Shown: piece after piece, positions 15,280 to 22,673 of the stretch
Layout: every line of letters begins with the position of its first letter
How positions within the stretch are numbered: position 1 is the first letter of the stretch
Assembly: GCA_910587055.1 (NCBI GenBank)
Contig: CAJUKY010000018.1
Location: 1-36,242 of the forward strand
DNA: 36,242 bases
DNA from: Candidatus Gastranaerophilales bacterium
GTDB taxonomy: Bacteria > Cyanobacteriota > Vampirovibrionia > Gastranaerophilales > Gastranaerophilaceae
Direction of reading: 5' to 3'
Translations under genes and position numbers: made by a program
The notes under the pieces: model-generated
The model's database searches: none
Told to the model about the DNA's origin: nothing
What the model saw: only the letters and a program-made list of their open reading frames with translations

Positions 15280-16629
15280 ATGAAAATTATAATATACGGG
15301 GCAAATGAAACGGGTTCAATCATAGCTACCGAGTTTTTTGAAGACCATGATATTATTGTGATTGATTCTGATGTTTCCCGATTGGAAAAATTTAACAATC
15401 TTGATTTAGCAACAATTGTGGGTGAAGCTTCAAATATAAATGTTTTAAAAGAGGCAGGTATAAAAGATGCCGATGTTTTTATAGCATGCACTTGCCTTGA
15501 TGAAGCAAATATTGTAGCTTGTCTTATGGCAAAGCAATTGTCTAATGCGCAGACTGCCTGCTTTGTGTCTAAAAAAGAATGCAGAAATTCTCTTTCAATT
15601 GTAAAAGAATCCATGCAAAAAGACGGCGCTTTACATATAGATTATGTCATATGGCCCGAAAAGCTTCTTGTGGGTGAGATTTTTAGAATTGTTACCGTGC
15701 CCGATGCGATAAATGTTGAAGATTTTTCATCAGGCCGCGCTAAGCTTCTTGAATATCGTATAAAGCAGGATTCAATGCTTCTTGATAAATGCCTTAAAGA
15801 CATACCGTTCAATGATGAAACGCTTGTTGTTGGTATAAAAAGAGATGAAGAGCTTTTTATTCCGAAAGGGGATGATAAATTCCTTTTAAATGATAAAGCA
15901 ATTTTTATGGGAACGGCAGAAGGGCTTGATATAACAGCATCGCAGTTTTTTGTGGAAGAAAAGAAATTAAAAAGCATTGCAATAATAGGGGGCGGCACAG
16001 TAGGGTTTGAGCTTGCAAAATCGCTTGAAAAAACACCTATTAAAACAAAATTGATTGAAAAAGATTATAAAAGGTGTGAGTTTTTATCTGAGCAATTGAA
16101 AAAAACTTTGATTTTAAACAGCGACGGCACAAACCTTGAACTTTTAAATGAAGAACGTATAGGCGAATGTGATGTTACAATTTCTGTTACAGACAGTGAT
16201 GAAAAAAACCTTCTTTGTTCTCTGCTTGTAAAACAGCTGGGCGTAAAAAGAGTTATAACGCGTGTCGGGCAGATGGCAACGGCATCTTTATTTGAGCATG
16301 TGGGCGTGGATGTTGCGGTTTCAGCTAAAAAGGCTGCATTAAATGAAATTAAAAACAGAATTGTCGATTATAAAGAGGGCCTTTTAGCGACGGTTGAAAT
16401 GGGACTTGCCGAGATACTTGAAATAAACATTCCGTCATCTTTTGAAGATACTCTGCTGATGAATTTAACCCTGCCAAAACGTGCGGTAGTTGCCATTATT
16501 CAGCGCGGTACAAGAGTTATAATCCCCAAAGGCCAGACGCTTATAAGAGGCAACGATAAACTTATAATATTTACAAAGACGGAAGATGCCGAAAGTATCA
16601 GAGGATATTTTAACAAACTATGCAGCTAA
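15280..16629 (+). CDS. trkA: Trk potassium uptake regulatory subunit TrkA
   Basis: The cytosolic ring protein that gates the TrkH potassium channel. The 449 residues comprise two RCK repeats. The first NAD-binding Rossmann domain starts MKIIIYGANETGSIIA and is followed by a TrkA-C domain (about 140-220). The second Rossmann domain, from about residue 228, reads IAIIGGGTVGFELA, with a final TrkA-C domain (about 370-449). In the first half the usual GAGQVG glycine loop is GANETG, lacking the middle glycine, while the second half is canonical. The ATG has no strong ribosome binding site. A new promoter follows the stop codon, before trkH. Confidence 0.93.
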   Translation: MKIIIYGANETGSIIATEFFEDHDIIVIDSDVSRLEKFNNLDLATIVGEASNINVLKEAGIKDADVFIACTCLDEANIVACLMAKQLSNAQTACFVSKKECRNSLSIVKESMQKDGALHIDYVIWPEKLLVGEIFRIVTVPDAINVEDFSSGRAKLLEYRIKQDSMLLDKCLKDIPFNDETLVVGIKRDEELFIPKGDDKFLLNDKAIFMGTAEGLDITASQFFVEEKKLKSIAIIGGGTVGFELAKSLEKTPIKTKLIEKDYKRCEFLSEQLKKTLILNSDGTNLELLNEERIGECDVTISVTDSDEKNLLCSLLVKQLGVKRVITRVGQMATASLFEHVGVDVAVSAKKAALNEIKNRIVDYKEGLLATVEMGLAEILEINIPSSFEDTLLMNLTLPKRAVVAIIQRGTRVIIPKGQTLIRGNDKLIIFTKTEDAESIRGYFNKLCS

Positions 16630-16632
16630 ATT

Positions 16633-16660
16633 TTGCAAAAATAATTTAAATAATTATAAT
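16633..16660 (+). promoter_or_regulatory. Promoter for the trkH leader
   Basis: TTGCAA (16633-16638), a 16-nt spacer and consensus TATAAT (16655-16660) start 3 nt after the trkA stop. Transcription would begin near 16667, leaving about a 270-nt leader before trkH. Confidence 0.65.
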
Positions 16661-16663
16661 AGA

Positions 16664-16936
16664 GCAAACGGGACATTGAAATTTTAATATAAATAAACCC
16701 AAAGGGAGCCTGAAGGCAGAACCCTTCCGCACAAACTCTAAAGAGATTAAACGGAAAGGAGGGATGCTTGAAAGTGTTTATTACTGAAAAAGCACTACTG
16801 CTTATCTTTTTGATAATAGTAGCGCTTAAAATAAGTCATAAACCTTAGGGCATTAATGGGCGGTTACCGGCCGCTCGCCCTTTGGGCTTACTTATATTAT
16901 AAATCATTTTATTAATAATTCAAGCGGATACTTTTT
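16664..16936 (+). ncRNA. Structured leader between trkA and trkH
   Basis: Four hairpins can be drawn. (I) AAGGG-A-GCC-TGAA-GGC-AGAA-CCCTT, 16702-16726. (II) CCCTTCCG (16722-16729) with CGGAAAGG (16752-16759), which shares CCCTT with I and would bury the AAAGGAGG ribosome binding site. (III) a long stem inside the small ORF, TTATC-TTTTT-GATAA with CTACT/AGTAG below it, 16792-16825. (IV) GGGCG (16858-16862) with CGCCC (16876-16880), followed by TTT, terminator-like. I and II are mutually exclusive, as in a riboswitch or a translationally locked toxin mRNA. No known riboswitch class was matched. Confidence 0.5.
16768..16848 (+). CDS. Possible 26-residue membrane peptide
   Basis: A short frame begins at TTG 16768 (or GTG 16774) and encodes MKVFITEKALLLIFLIIV followed by ALKISHKP: one hydrophobic helix with a basic tail. 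A strong AAAGGAGG (16755-16762) is 5 nt upstream of the TTG. The ribosome binding site can be sequestered by a leader hairpin, and a terminator-like stem follows at 16858-16883. This architecture resembles type I toxin peptides or small transport-associated membrane peptides. The coding claim is uncertain because the frame also contains a long RNA hairpin. Confidence 0.4.
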   Translation: MKVFITEKALLLIFLIIVALKISHKP

Positions 16937-18394
16937 ATGAGATTAAATGTTGTAATTAATACAGTCGGGATAATGTTAAGGTATATAGCACTTGTAATGC
17001 TTCTGCCTGTTATTTTTGCACTTTGTTACGGTGAATACTCTTCAATATTACCTTATATTACAGGTTTTTTTATATCTATAATTTTAGGGCTTTTGTTTTC
17101 TTTAAATAAGGCGAGTGAAAAAGATATTGATACAATGAATAAGCCTGAAGCTCTTGCTGCAGCATTTTTTGCGTGGGTATGTTTCGCACTTGTTGCCGCT
17201 GTTCCATATCTTTTTTATAATCTTGGTATTATAAATTCCCTGTTTGAAGCGGTTTCGGGTGTTTCAACCACGGGCGCTACCATCTTGCAGGATTTTTCAC
17301 TATATCCTAAAACATTTTTCTTTTACCGCTCTATGACTCAATGGTTTGGCGGGATGGGAATTATAGTTTTATTTGTTGCAGTGCTGCCGAAATTTGCGGT
17401 TGCAGGCAGACAGATGTTTTTTGCCGAATCCCCTAACCCTGTTGAAGAAAAGGTGACTCCCCGCATACGTCATACTGCAAGCTGGCTGTGGGGAATATAT
17501 TTGGGACTTACGGTTTTGCAGACCGTAATTTTAAAATTATCAGGATTAGATTTTTATAACAGCATTTGTACGTCGCTTTCAACAGTAGGTGCGGGCGGGT
17601 TTTCACCAAATCCTGACAGTATTATCGGATACCACAGCAATTTTATAACGGTAATAGTTATGATTTTTGCTTTTTTAGCCGGTACTAACTTTATTTTATT
17701 GTATAAATTTTTTGTGCAGAGAAAATTCAAGGCGCTTTTTAAAAGTGAAGAATTTTTAACATATCTTATAATAACTTTACTTATAGGGCTGTGCATAGCA
17801 TTTTCACTGTGCAGGAATATGAATTTTACTCCCCAAAATGCTCTTATAACAGGGCTTTTTCAAACAATAAGCATCATAACCTCAACCGGTTTTGCATCAT
17901 CCGATTTTGGCGGATGGGATTTTTCAAGCAAGCTTTTATTGCTTCTTCCCATGTTTATAGGTGCTTCTGCGATATCTGCCTGCGGCGGCTTAAAAATTAC
18001 AAGATGGATTTTTGTTTTTAAATATATAAGGCGTGAAATAAATAAAATAGTCCATCCTAAAGGTGTTTATCCGATACGGCTTGAAGGCGGGGCAATAAGC
18101 ACGGAAGTTGCACAGCAGATTATGGCTTTTGTTATATTCTATTTTGCAATATTTGCTATAAGTGCTTTTCTTGTCGGGTTTATTGAACAGAATGCAAGCG
18201 TTGCAATAGTGGGTTCTATAGCATCTCTCGGCAATGTGGGCCCCGGGTTTGGCGCAATAGGACCCCTGAATCATTTTGAGCATTTAACAAATGCAACGAA
18301 ATTAATTTTTATGTTTGATATGCTGATTGGAAGGCTTGAATTAATACCGTTTTTAGCCCTTTTACATAAAGATTTATGGCAGATAAAAAAATAG
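16937..18394 (+). CDS. trkH: Trk potassium uptake channel subunit TrkH
   Basis: The membrane pore subunit of the Trk system, which imports K+ under control of TrkA. The 485-residue protein is rich in membrane helices and shows the four pore loops of the SKT superfamily: VSTTGATIL, STVGAGGFSP, TSTGFASSDFGGWD and GNVGPGFGA. The C-terminus, MLIGRLELIPFLALLH, is typical of TrkH. It is preceded by its own promoter and a structured leader, although trkA lies just upstream on the same strand. The stop is 1 nt from the end of the convergent 73-residue gene. Confidence 0.95.
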   Translation: MRLNVVINTVGIMLRYIALVMLLPVIFALCYGEYSSILPYITGFFISIILGLLFSLNKASEKDIDTMNKPEALAAAFFAWVCFALVAAVPYLFYNLGIINSLFEAVSGVSTTGATILQDFSLYPKTFFFYRSMTQWFGGMGIIVLFVAVLPKFAVAGRQMFFAESPNPVEEKVTPRIRHTASWLWGIYLGLTVLQTVILKLSGLDFYNSICTSLSTVGAGGFSPNPDSIIGYHSNFITVIVMIFAFLAGTNFILLYKFFVQRKFKALFKSEEFLTYLIITLLIGLCIAFSLCRNMNFTPQNALITGLFQTISIITSTGFASSDFGGWDFSSKLLLLLPMFIGASAISACGGLKITRWIFVFKYIRREINKIVHPKGVYPIRLEGGAISTEVAQQIMAFVIFYFAIFAISAFLVGFIEQNASVAIVGSIASLGNVGPGFGAIGPLNHFEHLTNATKLIFMFDMLIGRLELIPFLALLHKDLWQIKK

Positions 18395-18395
18395 G

Positions 18396-18617
18396 CTATT
18401 CTTTATCCTTCAAACTTTTTTCTAAAGCGGCTTCTAAAGTTTTTATTTTATTTTCAAGAGTTTTTACTTTTAATTCGGAATCATCGGCGCCCACTGATGT
18501 TTTTTCGTATTTTCTTTTTAAAATAGACTGTTCTTTTTTCATTTTTCCTATTACAAAAAACATGATAATAAAACCTGTTAAAAGCCCTGATGCATAGTAA
18601 ATGATGATATCCTGCAT
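18396..18617 (-). CDS. Small single-pass membrane protein with coiled coil
   Basis: A 73-residue protein with one N-terminal membrane helix (IIIYYASGLLTGFIIMFFVIG, about 4-24). A charged helix with heptad-like spacing follows (ELKVKTLENKIKTLEAALEKSL). Its start overlaps the rluD stop (TAATG), so it is translationally coupled as the last gene of the long minus-strand unit. Function is unknown. The layout resembles other small inner-membrane coiled-coil proteins, but I cannot name a family. Confidence 0.7.
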   Translation of the reverse strand: MQDIIIYYASGLLTGFIIMFFVIGKMKKEQSILKRKYEKTSVGADDSELKVKTLENKIKTLEAALEKSLKDKE

Positions 18618-19546
18618 TATTTTTCCTCCGTTATGTTAAAAAATCTTTTAAAATCGCTGTCATATTGAGTTTTATCAAGCTGAAATTCCATTGTTTTACC
18701 TGTCTTCGGGTGAGTAAAACTTAAATAATATGACATTAAAAGCTGTTCTTTTGTTTTTAAATTTATCTTACTTTTAAAACCTTTAGCACCATATAGCGTA
18801 TCGCCGTAAACAGGGTGGTTTATTGATGCCATGTGGCATCTTATCTGGTGAGTTCTTCCTGTTTTAAGTTCCAGCTCAAGCAAAGTAAGGTCTGAGTATC
18901 TTTTTAAAACTTTAAAATGCGTTATTGCTTCCTGTCCTTCGCCTTTGGGTGCCGTATTCATTTTAACCGTTTTTTTGATGTAGTGCACAAGCGGTTTATT
19001 TATAATGCCTTCATTTTCTTCAATAATACCGTACACTACGGCTAAATATTTTCTTTTTGCGGTTTTTGATTGAATCTGTTTTTGAAGATTAAGATGTGCT
19101 TCATTTGTTTTTGCAATCATAATAAGGCCGGATGTGTTTTTATCAAGCCTGTGGATTATTCCCCTTCTTTCTTCTCCTTGAATATCGGATAAATTGCACC
19201 CGTAGTAAAGGAGAGCATTTACAAGAGAATTTTCTTTGTTTAATGGTGTCGGGTGGGTTAAAATTCCTTTCTGCTTATTTATTACAAGAAGATAATCGTC
19301 TTCATAAATAATATCAAGAGGAATATTTTGCGGCTCTATAGCGGGTTTTTCTTTGTTTTGTTCATTAATGTTTATTATATCGCCTGTTTTAATTTTAAAT
19401 GAAGGCTTTGCGATTTTTGAATTAACAGTAACAGAGCCGTTTTCTATCATTTTTTGAATTTTAGACCTTGTAAAATCAGGCAGAAAATCCGATACAGCAT
19501 TATCAAGCCTTATTTTATCTTTTGAACTGTCAGCCTGAAATTCCAT
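18617..19546 (-). CDS. rluD: RluA/RluD-family rRNA pseudouridine synthase
   Basis: Converts uridines in 23S rRNA to pseudouridine. The 309-residue protein has an N-terminal S4 RNA-binding domain (about 10-70, FTRSKIQKMIENGSVTVN). The catalytic domain has the family motif HRLDKNTSGLIMIAKT, whose Asp is the catalytic residue, and RTHQIRCHMASINHPVYGD. These fit RluD (or RluC); which uridine is modified cannot be told. The start overlaps the lspA stop by 1 nt, the same lspA-rluD order found in many bacteria. Confidence 0.92.
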   Translation of the reverse strand: MEFQADSSKDKIRLDNAVSDFLPDFTRSKIQKMIENGSVTVNSKIAKPSFKIKTGDIININEQNKEKPAIEPQNIPLDIIYEDDYLLVINKQKGILTHPTPLNKENSLVNALLYYGCNLSDIQGEERRGIIHRLDKNTSGLIMIAKTNEAHLNLQKQIQSKTAKRKYLAVVYGIIEENEGIINKPLVHYIKKTVKMNTAPKGEGQEAITHFKVLKRYSDLTLLELELKTGRTHQIRCHMASINHPVYGDTLYGAKGFKSKINLKTKEQLLMSYYLSFTHPKTGKTMEFQLDKTQYDSDFKRFFNITEEK

Positions 19547-20031
19547 TACACTGTGCCTTTATGTGCTTTTTTTATTTCTTCAAAAACGGTATACCCGAAA
19601 AGAAGAATAATGGAAACGGATATTAAAATATCAAAAAAATTAAATACGGCAAAATTTATGAAGTTTAATTTGATAAAATCAATAACATAGCCGTTTGTAA
19701 GTCTTTCAATTAAATTTCCCAAAATTCCCGCAGTTAAAGATACAAGGGTTAAAATTTTAAATTTTTGATTAAATTCAAGTTTTTTATATGCATAAATTAA
19801 AATACAAATAAGGGCTATTATTGCAAATACGGCAAAAAACTCCGAATGGTTTACAAACAGGCTGAAGGCTCCTCCCGTATTTTTTAAATATACAAAAGAA
19901 ACGAATGGGTTATCTGCGCTCATTAACTGCATATCGGGTTTTATGCATAAATCTCTTATTGATATACCGAACTGCCACAGTACAAGGCTTGTTAAAATAT
20001 AGAAAATAAATGCTTTTTTATCGTGCGGCAT
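19546..20031 (-). CDS. lspA: LspA-like prolipoprotein signal peptidase, divergent
   Basis: Type II signal peptidase, which cleaves lipoprotein signal peptides in the inner membrane. The 161-residue length, four hydrophobic segments and position before rluD fit LspA. Conserved parts present are NTGGAFSLF (51-59), AGILGNLIERLTNGYVIDF (101-119) and FNFFD (130-134). The (V/I)DF Asp118 and terminal Asp134, matching the catalytic pair, are kept. Three normally near-invariant positions differ: the Asp of the first helix (DQxxK) is Trp19, the GNxxDR Asp is Glu109, and the FNxAD Ala is Phe133. It may be a working but divergent peptidase or a specialised paralogue. Confidence 0.82.
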   Translation of the reverse strand: MPHDKKAFIFYILTSLVLWQFGISIRDLCIKPDMQLMSADNPFVSFVYLKNTGGAFSLFVNHSEFFAVFAIIALICILIYAYKKLEFNQKFKILTLVSLTAGILGNLIERLTNGYVIDFIKLNFINFAVFNFFDILISVSIILLFGYTVFEEIKKAHKGTV

Positions 20032-20037
20032 AATCGT

Positions 20038-20991
20038 TTACAGTTTTTCTTTCTTTAATATTTTATCTACGTATTCCTTATCTGCCGTATTTTTTTCAGC
20101 ATAAACATTTACCCTTTTCATTAAAAATGCAATGCCTGACATTTCATAATTAATTGCGGTTTTTTCTTCATTCAGTGAAATTTCTGTTATGCCGACAGAA
20201 GCCAGAGAATATTCATTAACGCCGTTTTTATTTGCATGTACAACCCTTTCAAGAGTTCCTTTTGACGGTACTTTTCTAAATGAATCCACGGGCATTTTCG
20301 GCGGATATTTGATTTCTTCTCTGCTTAATGAAGCAAGCATAATATAATCTTCGGGTTTATTTTTGATATTTAAACTTATACAGTATTCTTCGCCGCCTTT
20401 TGCAACAAGGGGAGAAACTATATCCATTTTTAAATCTCTTGCATTTCCGTATTTTATTGATGTGGTTTCAGAAATTATATTATCTGAATATATCTGCCAT
20501 CTTCCGCCCGTTTTTTTAAGGTAAACAACATAATCACAGACACTTTCCATTATTCCCTCTATTTTTTTATCAAAAACGGGTTTGTTATTTACAATGGCTT
20601 GAGTTAAAGCTTGTTTTTCAGAAAGCGAAGTATCCGTTAATTCAACGGAAGCCCAGCTGTCATATACATTTATGGTTTTTATTCTGCTTTTATATGCTAT
20701 ATCGGGGTAGGTCTCAAAAGTTTCCTTTATAGCTGCAATGAAAGTGTTTAAATTAAAACCGTCATAGCTTATATAGTCTTTTGAATAAAATTCTTTTATT
20801 TTATCCGTATCATGGGCATTAGAATATTTATTTAAATTTGAAAAAAGTTCTTTAATCTGCGCTTTATCGCTTTTTTCTTTATTTAAAAAGTTATGGACAG
20901 AATAAGTTTCAAAATTCTCTTCAATATTTTCAGCATAAACTGCAGGAGATAATAAAAACAGTGCGGCAATAATTATAAAAATTTTCTTCAT
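20038..20991 (-). CDS. Exported protein with possible NTF2-like domain
   Basis: A 317-residue protein with a clear Sec signal peptide (MKKIFIIIAALFLLSPAVYA, cleaved after AYA-like VYA at residue 20). Residues about 40-165 (KAQIKELFSNLNKYSNAHD, then FYSKDYISYDGFN and a WASVELTD strand, ending GRWQIYSD) look like an NTF2/SnoaL-type cone fold. The second half (about 170-300) is mostly strands and not recognised. It has no lipobox Cys, so it should be periplasmic. It lies 6 nt upstream of lspA and 33 nt downstream of another exported gene. Function unknown. Confidence 0.7.
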   Translation of the reverse strand: MKKIFIIIAALFLLSPAVYAENIEENFETYSVHNFLNKEKSDKAQIKELFSNLNKYSNAHDTDKIKEFYSKDYISYDGFNLNTFIAAIKETFETYPDIAYKSRIKTINVYDSWASVELTDTSLSEKQALTQAIVNNKPVFDKKIEGIMESVCDYVVYLKKTGGRWQIYSDNIISETTSIKYGNARDLKMDIVSPLVAKGGEEYCISLNIKNKPEDYIMLASLSREEIKYPPKMPVDSFRKVPSKGTLERVVHANKNGVNEYSLASVGITEISLNEEKTAINYEMSGIAFLMKRVNVYAEKNTADKEYVDKILKKEKL

Positions 20992-21024
20992 TTCTCTTTT
21001 GATTCCTCTTTTTTTATTATTTTA

Positions 21025-21597
21025 TCATCTTTGTTTAAAAATCATATAGTACTTTTGAGTCCCGTAGTATAAAATTACCTGATAAAATTCTCTATCAATG
21101 TCATTTACTTCTATATAAGCCTTTGGAGCAGGCATTCTCTGGGTTTTTTTCGGAAAAAGTTTTCCTATAAAATCAGAAGCGCCCTGTCTTGCTTTTTCCC
21201 AGAAACCTTTCTTTTTTTCAGGAATATACTGGTCATAAAAAAGAGGGTCCACTAAATCTGTTTCATAAACAGGGATTAAATATTTTACCCTCCCCTGTTC
21301 TTTAAATAATACAAATGTTCTGCTGTCCTTTTTTCTCGGGGTTAAAATATAGTACCCCGGTTTTATTTCTATGTCTTTAAATATAAAAGGTACGCCCACT
21401 CTAAATAACGGGTAAGGAGAATACATATATTTTGTGTAATCTTCCGCCTGATAAGGGTCAATTCCAAAGATATATTCAAAATTCGCAGGTTCAAGCTTTT
21501 GGTAGATTTCTTCAAATGTTTCTTTTTCGCCTGCAAAAGACGGCAGAGTAAATATACAGATAAAAAGCAGTATTAATATTTTCAAAATATTCTTCAT
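21025..21597 (-). CDS. Exported hypothetical protein
   Basis: A 190-residue protein with a signal peptide (MKNILKILILLFICIFTLPSFA, cleavage after SFA near residue 22). The mature part has several aromatic-rich strands (PGYYILTPRKKDSRTFVLF, EFYQVILYYGTQKYYMIF) and a basic amphipathic stretch (FWEKARQGASDFIGKLFPKK). I do not recognise a family. It sits between the double CheW gene and the second exported gene on the same strand, with gaps of 33-38 nt, so cotranscription is likely. Expected location is the periplasm or envelope. Confidence 0.65.
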   Translation of the reverse strand: MKNILKILILLFICIFTLPSFAGEKETFEEIYQKLEPANFEYIFGIDPYQAEDYTKYMYSPYPLFRVGVPFIFKDIEIKPGYYILTPRKKDSRTFVLFKEQGRVKYLIPVYETDLVDPLFYDQYIPEKKKGFWEKARQGASDFIGKLFPKKTQRMPAPKAYIEVNDIDREFYQVILYYGTQKYYMIFKQR

Positions 21598-21635
21598 AAT
21601 TATTTTTTTAAGGTTTATTTTTTTAAAATCAAATT

Positions 21636-22673
21636 CTAGCCGACATACAGTTTTTCATTGCTTAATATTTCAACAATATTTAAAACAAGATACAATTTAT
21701 CATCTTTAACATATTCTATAATTTCATTTTTATTATCGGATTTTAAGTTTTTACCTTTTGCTTTGTTTTTGTACAATTCTTCCGGCATAATATTCATAGT
21801 ATCCGATATTTCATCTACAATAAAGCCTACCTTGAAATCTTTTGACTGGATTGCAATGATTGTCGATTTATCTGTTAGTTTTGAAAATTCATTATCAAAA
21901 TATTTTCTTAAATCAATGATTGTAATGTAATCACCCTTTATGCTTATAAGACCCTTTATAAAATCGGGAGTGCAAGGAATTTTTATAACGCTTGTTTCAA
22001 GATATTTATAAAATCCCCCCACATAATCAATCTCAAGACAATACGTATTGTTTCCTATATGAAAACTTATGTATACATTTTTATTTTGCAGGCCTTTGTA
22101 TGTAATATCTTCCGTTTTTGCAATCAGCTGCATTTTTCTTTGATGCAGTGTTTCTTTTGATTTAATATCCCTCGGCAGAAGGCTTGAAGCTTTTTCGTTA
22201 AAACTTGCGCCGTCTGTTTGAGAATTTTTCAGCCATTCTTCAAGCAAATCAATGTTGATAACTACCGTGCTTGTGCCGTTATTTAAATAAATTCCTTTTG
22301 TAAAGCAGTTTTCCGTTGAATAAGGCGGGGGAGCTATTATGGTTGTGTCTATTTTTTTAATATCTGAAACGTAATCGACAATTATGCCGTAGACAGTTTC
22401 TTTTCCCTGCATAATAAGGATGTGTGTATTTGTATCATATTCTTTTGTTTCAATTTTTAAAACAGATCTTAAATCTATGATGTGAATTACTTTTCCTTTG
22501 TATTCAAGTATGCCTGCAACAAAAAACGGCATTTTTTCAGGATATTCAAGTTCTACAAGTTTTAAAATTTCAAGTACATTTAAAGACGGGAAAGCGTATG
22601 AAGAATTTCCTATTTTTACAAAAATATAAATATCATTTTCCCGAATGTTATTTACAGCTGTAATTTCATCCAT
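21636..22673 (-). CDS. Tandem double-CheW scaffold protein
   Basis: CheW proteins bridge chemoreceptors and the CheA kinase. This 345-residue protein contains two CheW modules, about residues 10-150 (IYIFVKIGNSSYAFPSLNVLEILK, then YKGKVIHIIDLRSVL) and about 200-340 (VYISFHIGNNTYCLEIDYV, then IKGDYITIIDLRKYF). They are joined by a linker of about 50 residues. Fused CheWs are uncommon but known. Its start overlaps the REC-GGDEF gene by 8 nt, so the two are coupled. It faces the divergent MCP-CheA operon and should be part of the same array. Confidence 0.9.
   Translation of the reverse strand: MDEITAVNNIRENDIYIFVKIGNSSYAFPSLNVLEILKLVELEYPEKMPFFVAGILEYKGKVIHIIDLRSVLKIETKEYDTNTHILIMQGKETVYGIIVDYVSDIKKIDTTIIAPPPYSTENCFTKGIYLNNGTSTVVINIDLLEEWLKNSQTDGASFNEKASSLLPRDIKSKETLHQRKMQLIAKTEDITYKGLQNKNVYISFHIGNNTYCLEIDYVGGFYKYLETSVIKIPCTPDFIKGLISIKGDYITIIDLRKYFDNEFSKLTDKSTIIAIQSKDFKVGFIVDEISDTMNIMPEELYKNKAKGKNLKSDNKNEIIEYVKDDKLYLVLNIVEILSNEKLYVG

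Noticed and set aside
15081..15614. A 177-codon open frame on the minus strand across the trkA start
   Set aside because: It lies opposite the well-supported trkA and the end of the protease gene, has low-complexity Ser/Ile/Phe-rich composition typical of antisense frames, and matches no family.
16764..16787. Seven-codon frame MLESVYY overlapping the 26-codon frame
   Set aside because: Its ATG touches the ribosome binding site with no spacing, so it is unlikely to be translated.
16664..16936. c-di-AMP (ydaO) riboswitch before trkH
   Set aside because: The biological setting fits, but the conserved ydaO core segments could not be found in the leader. Other classes tried by eye (TPP, SAM, cobalamin, FMN, glycine, c-di-GMP) did not match either.
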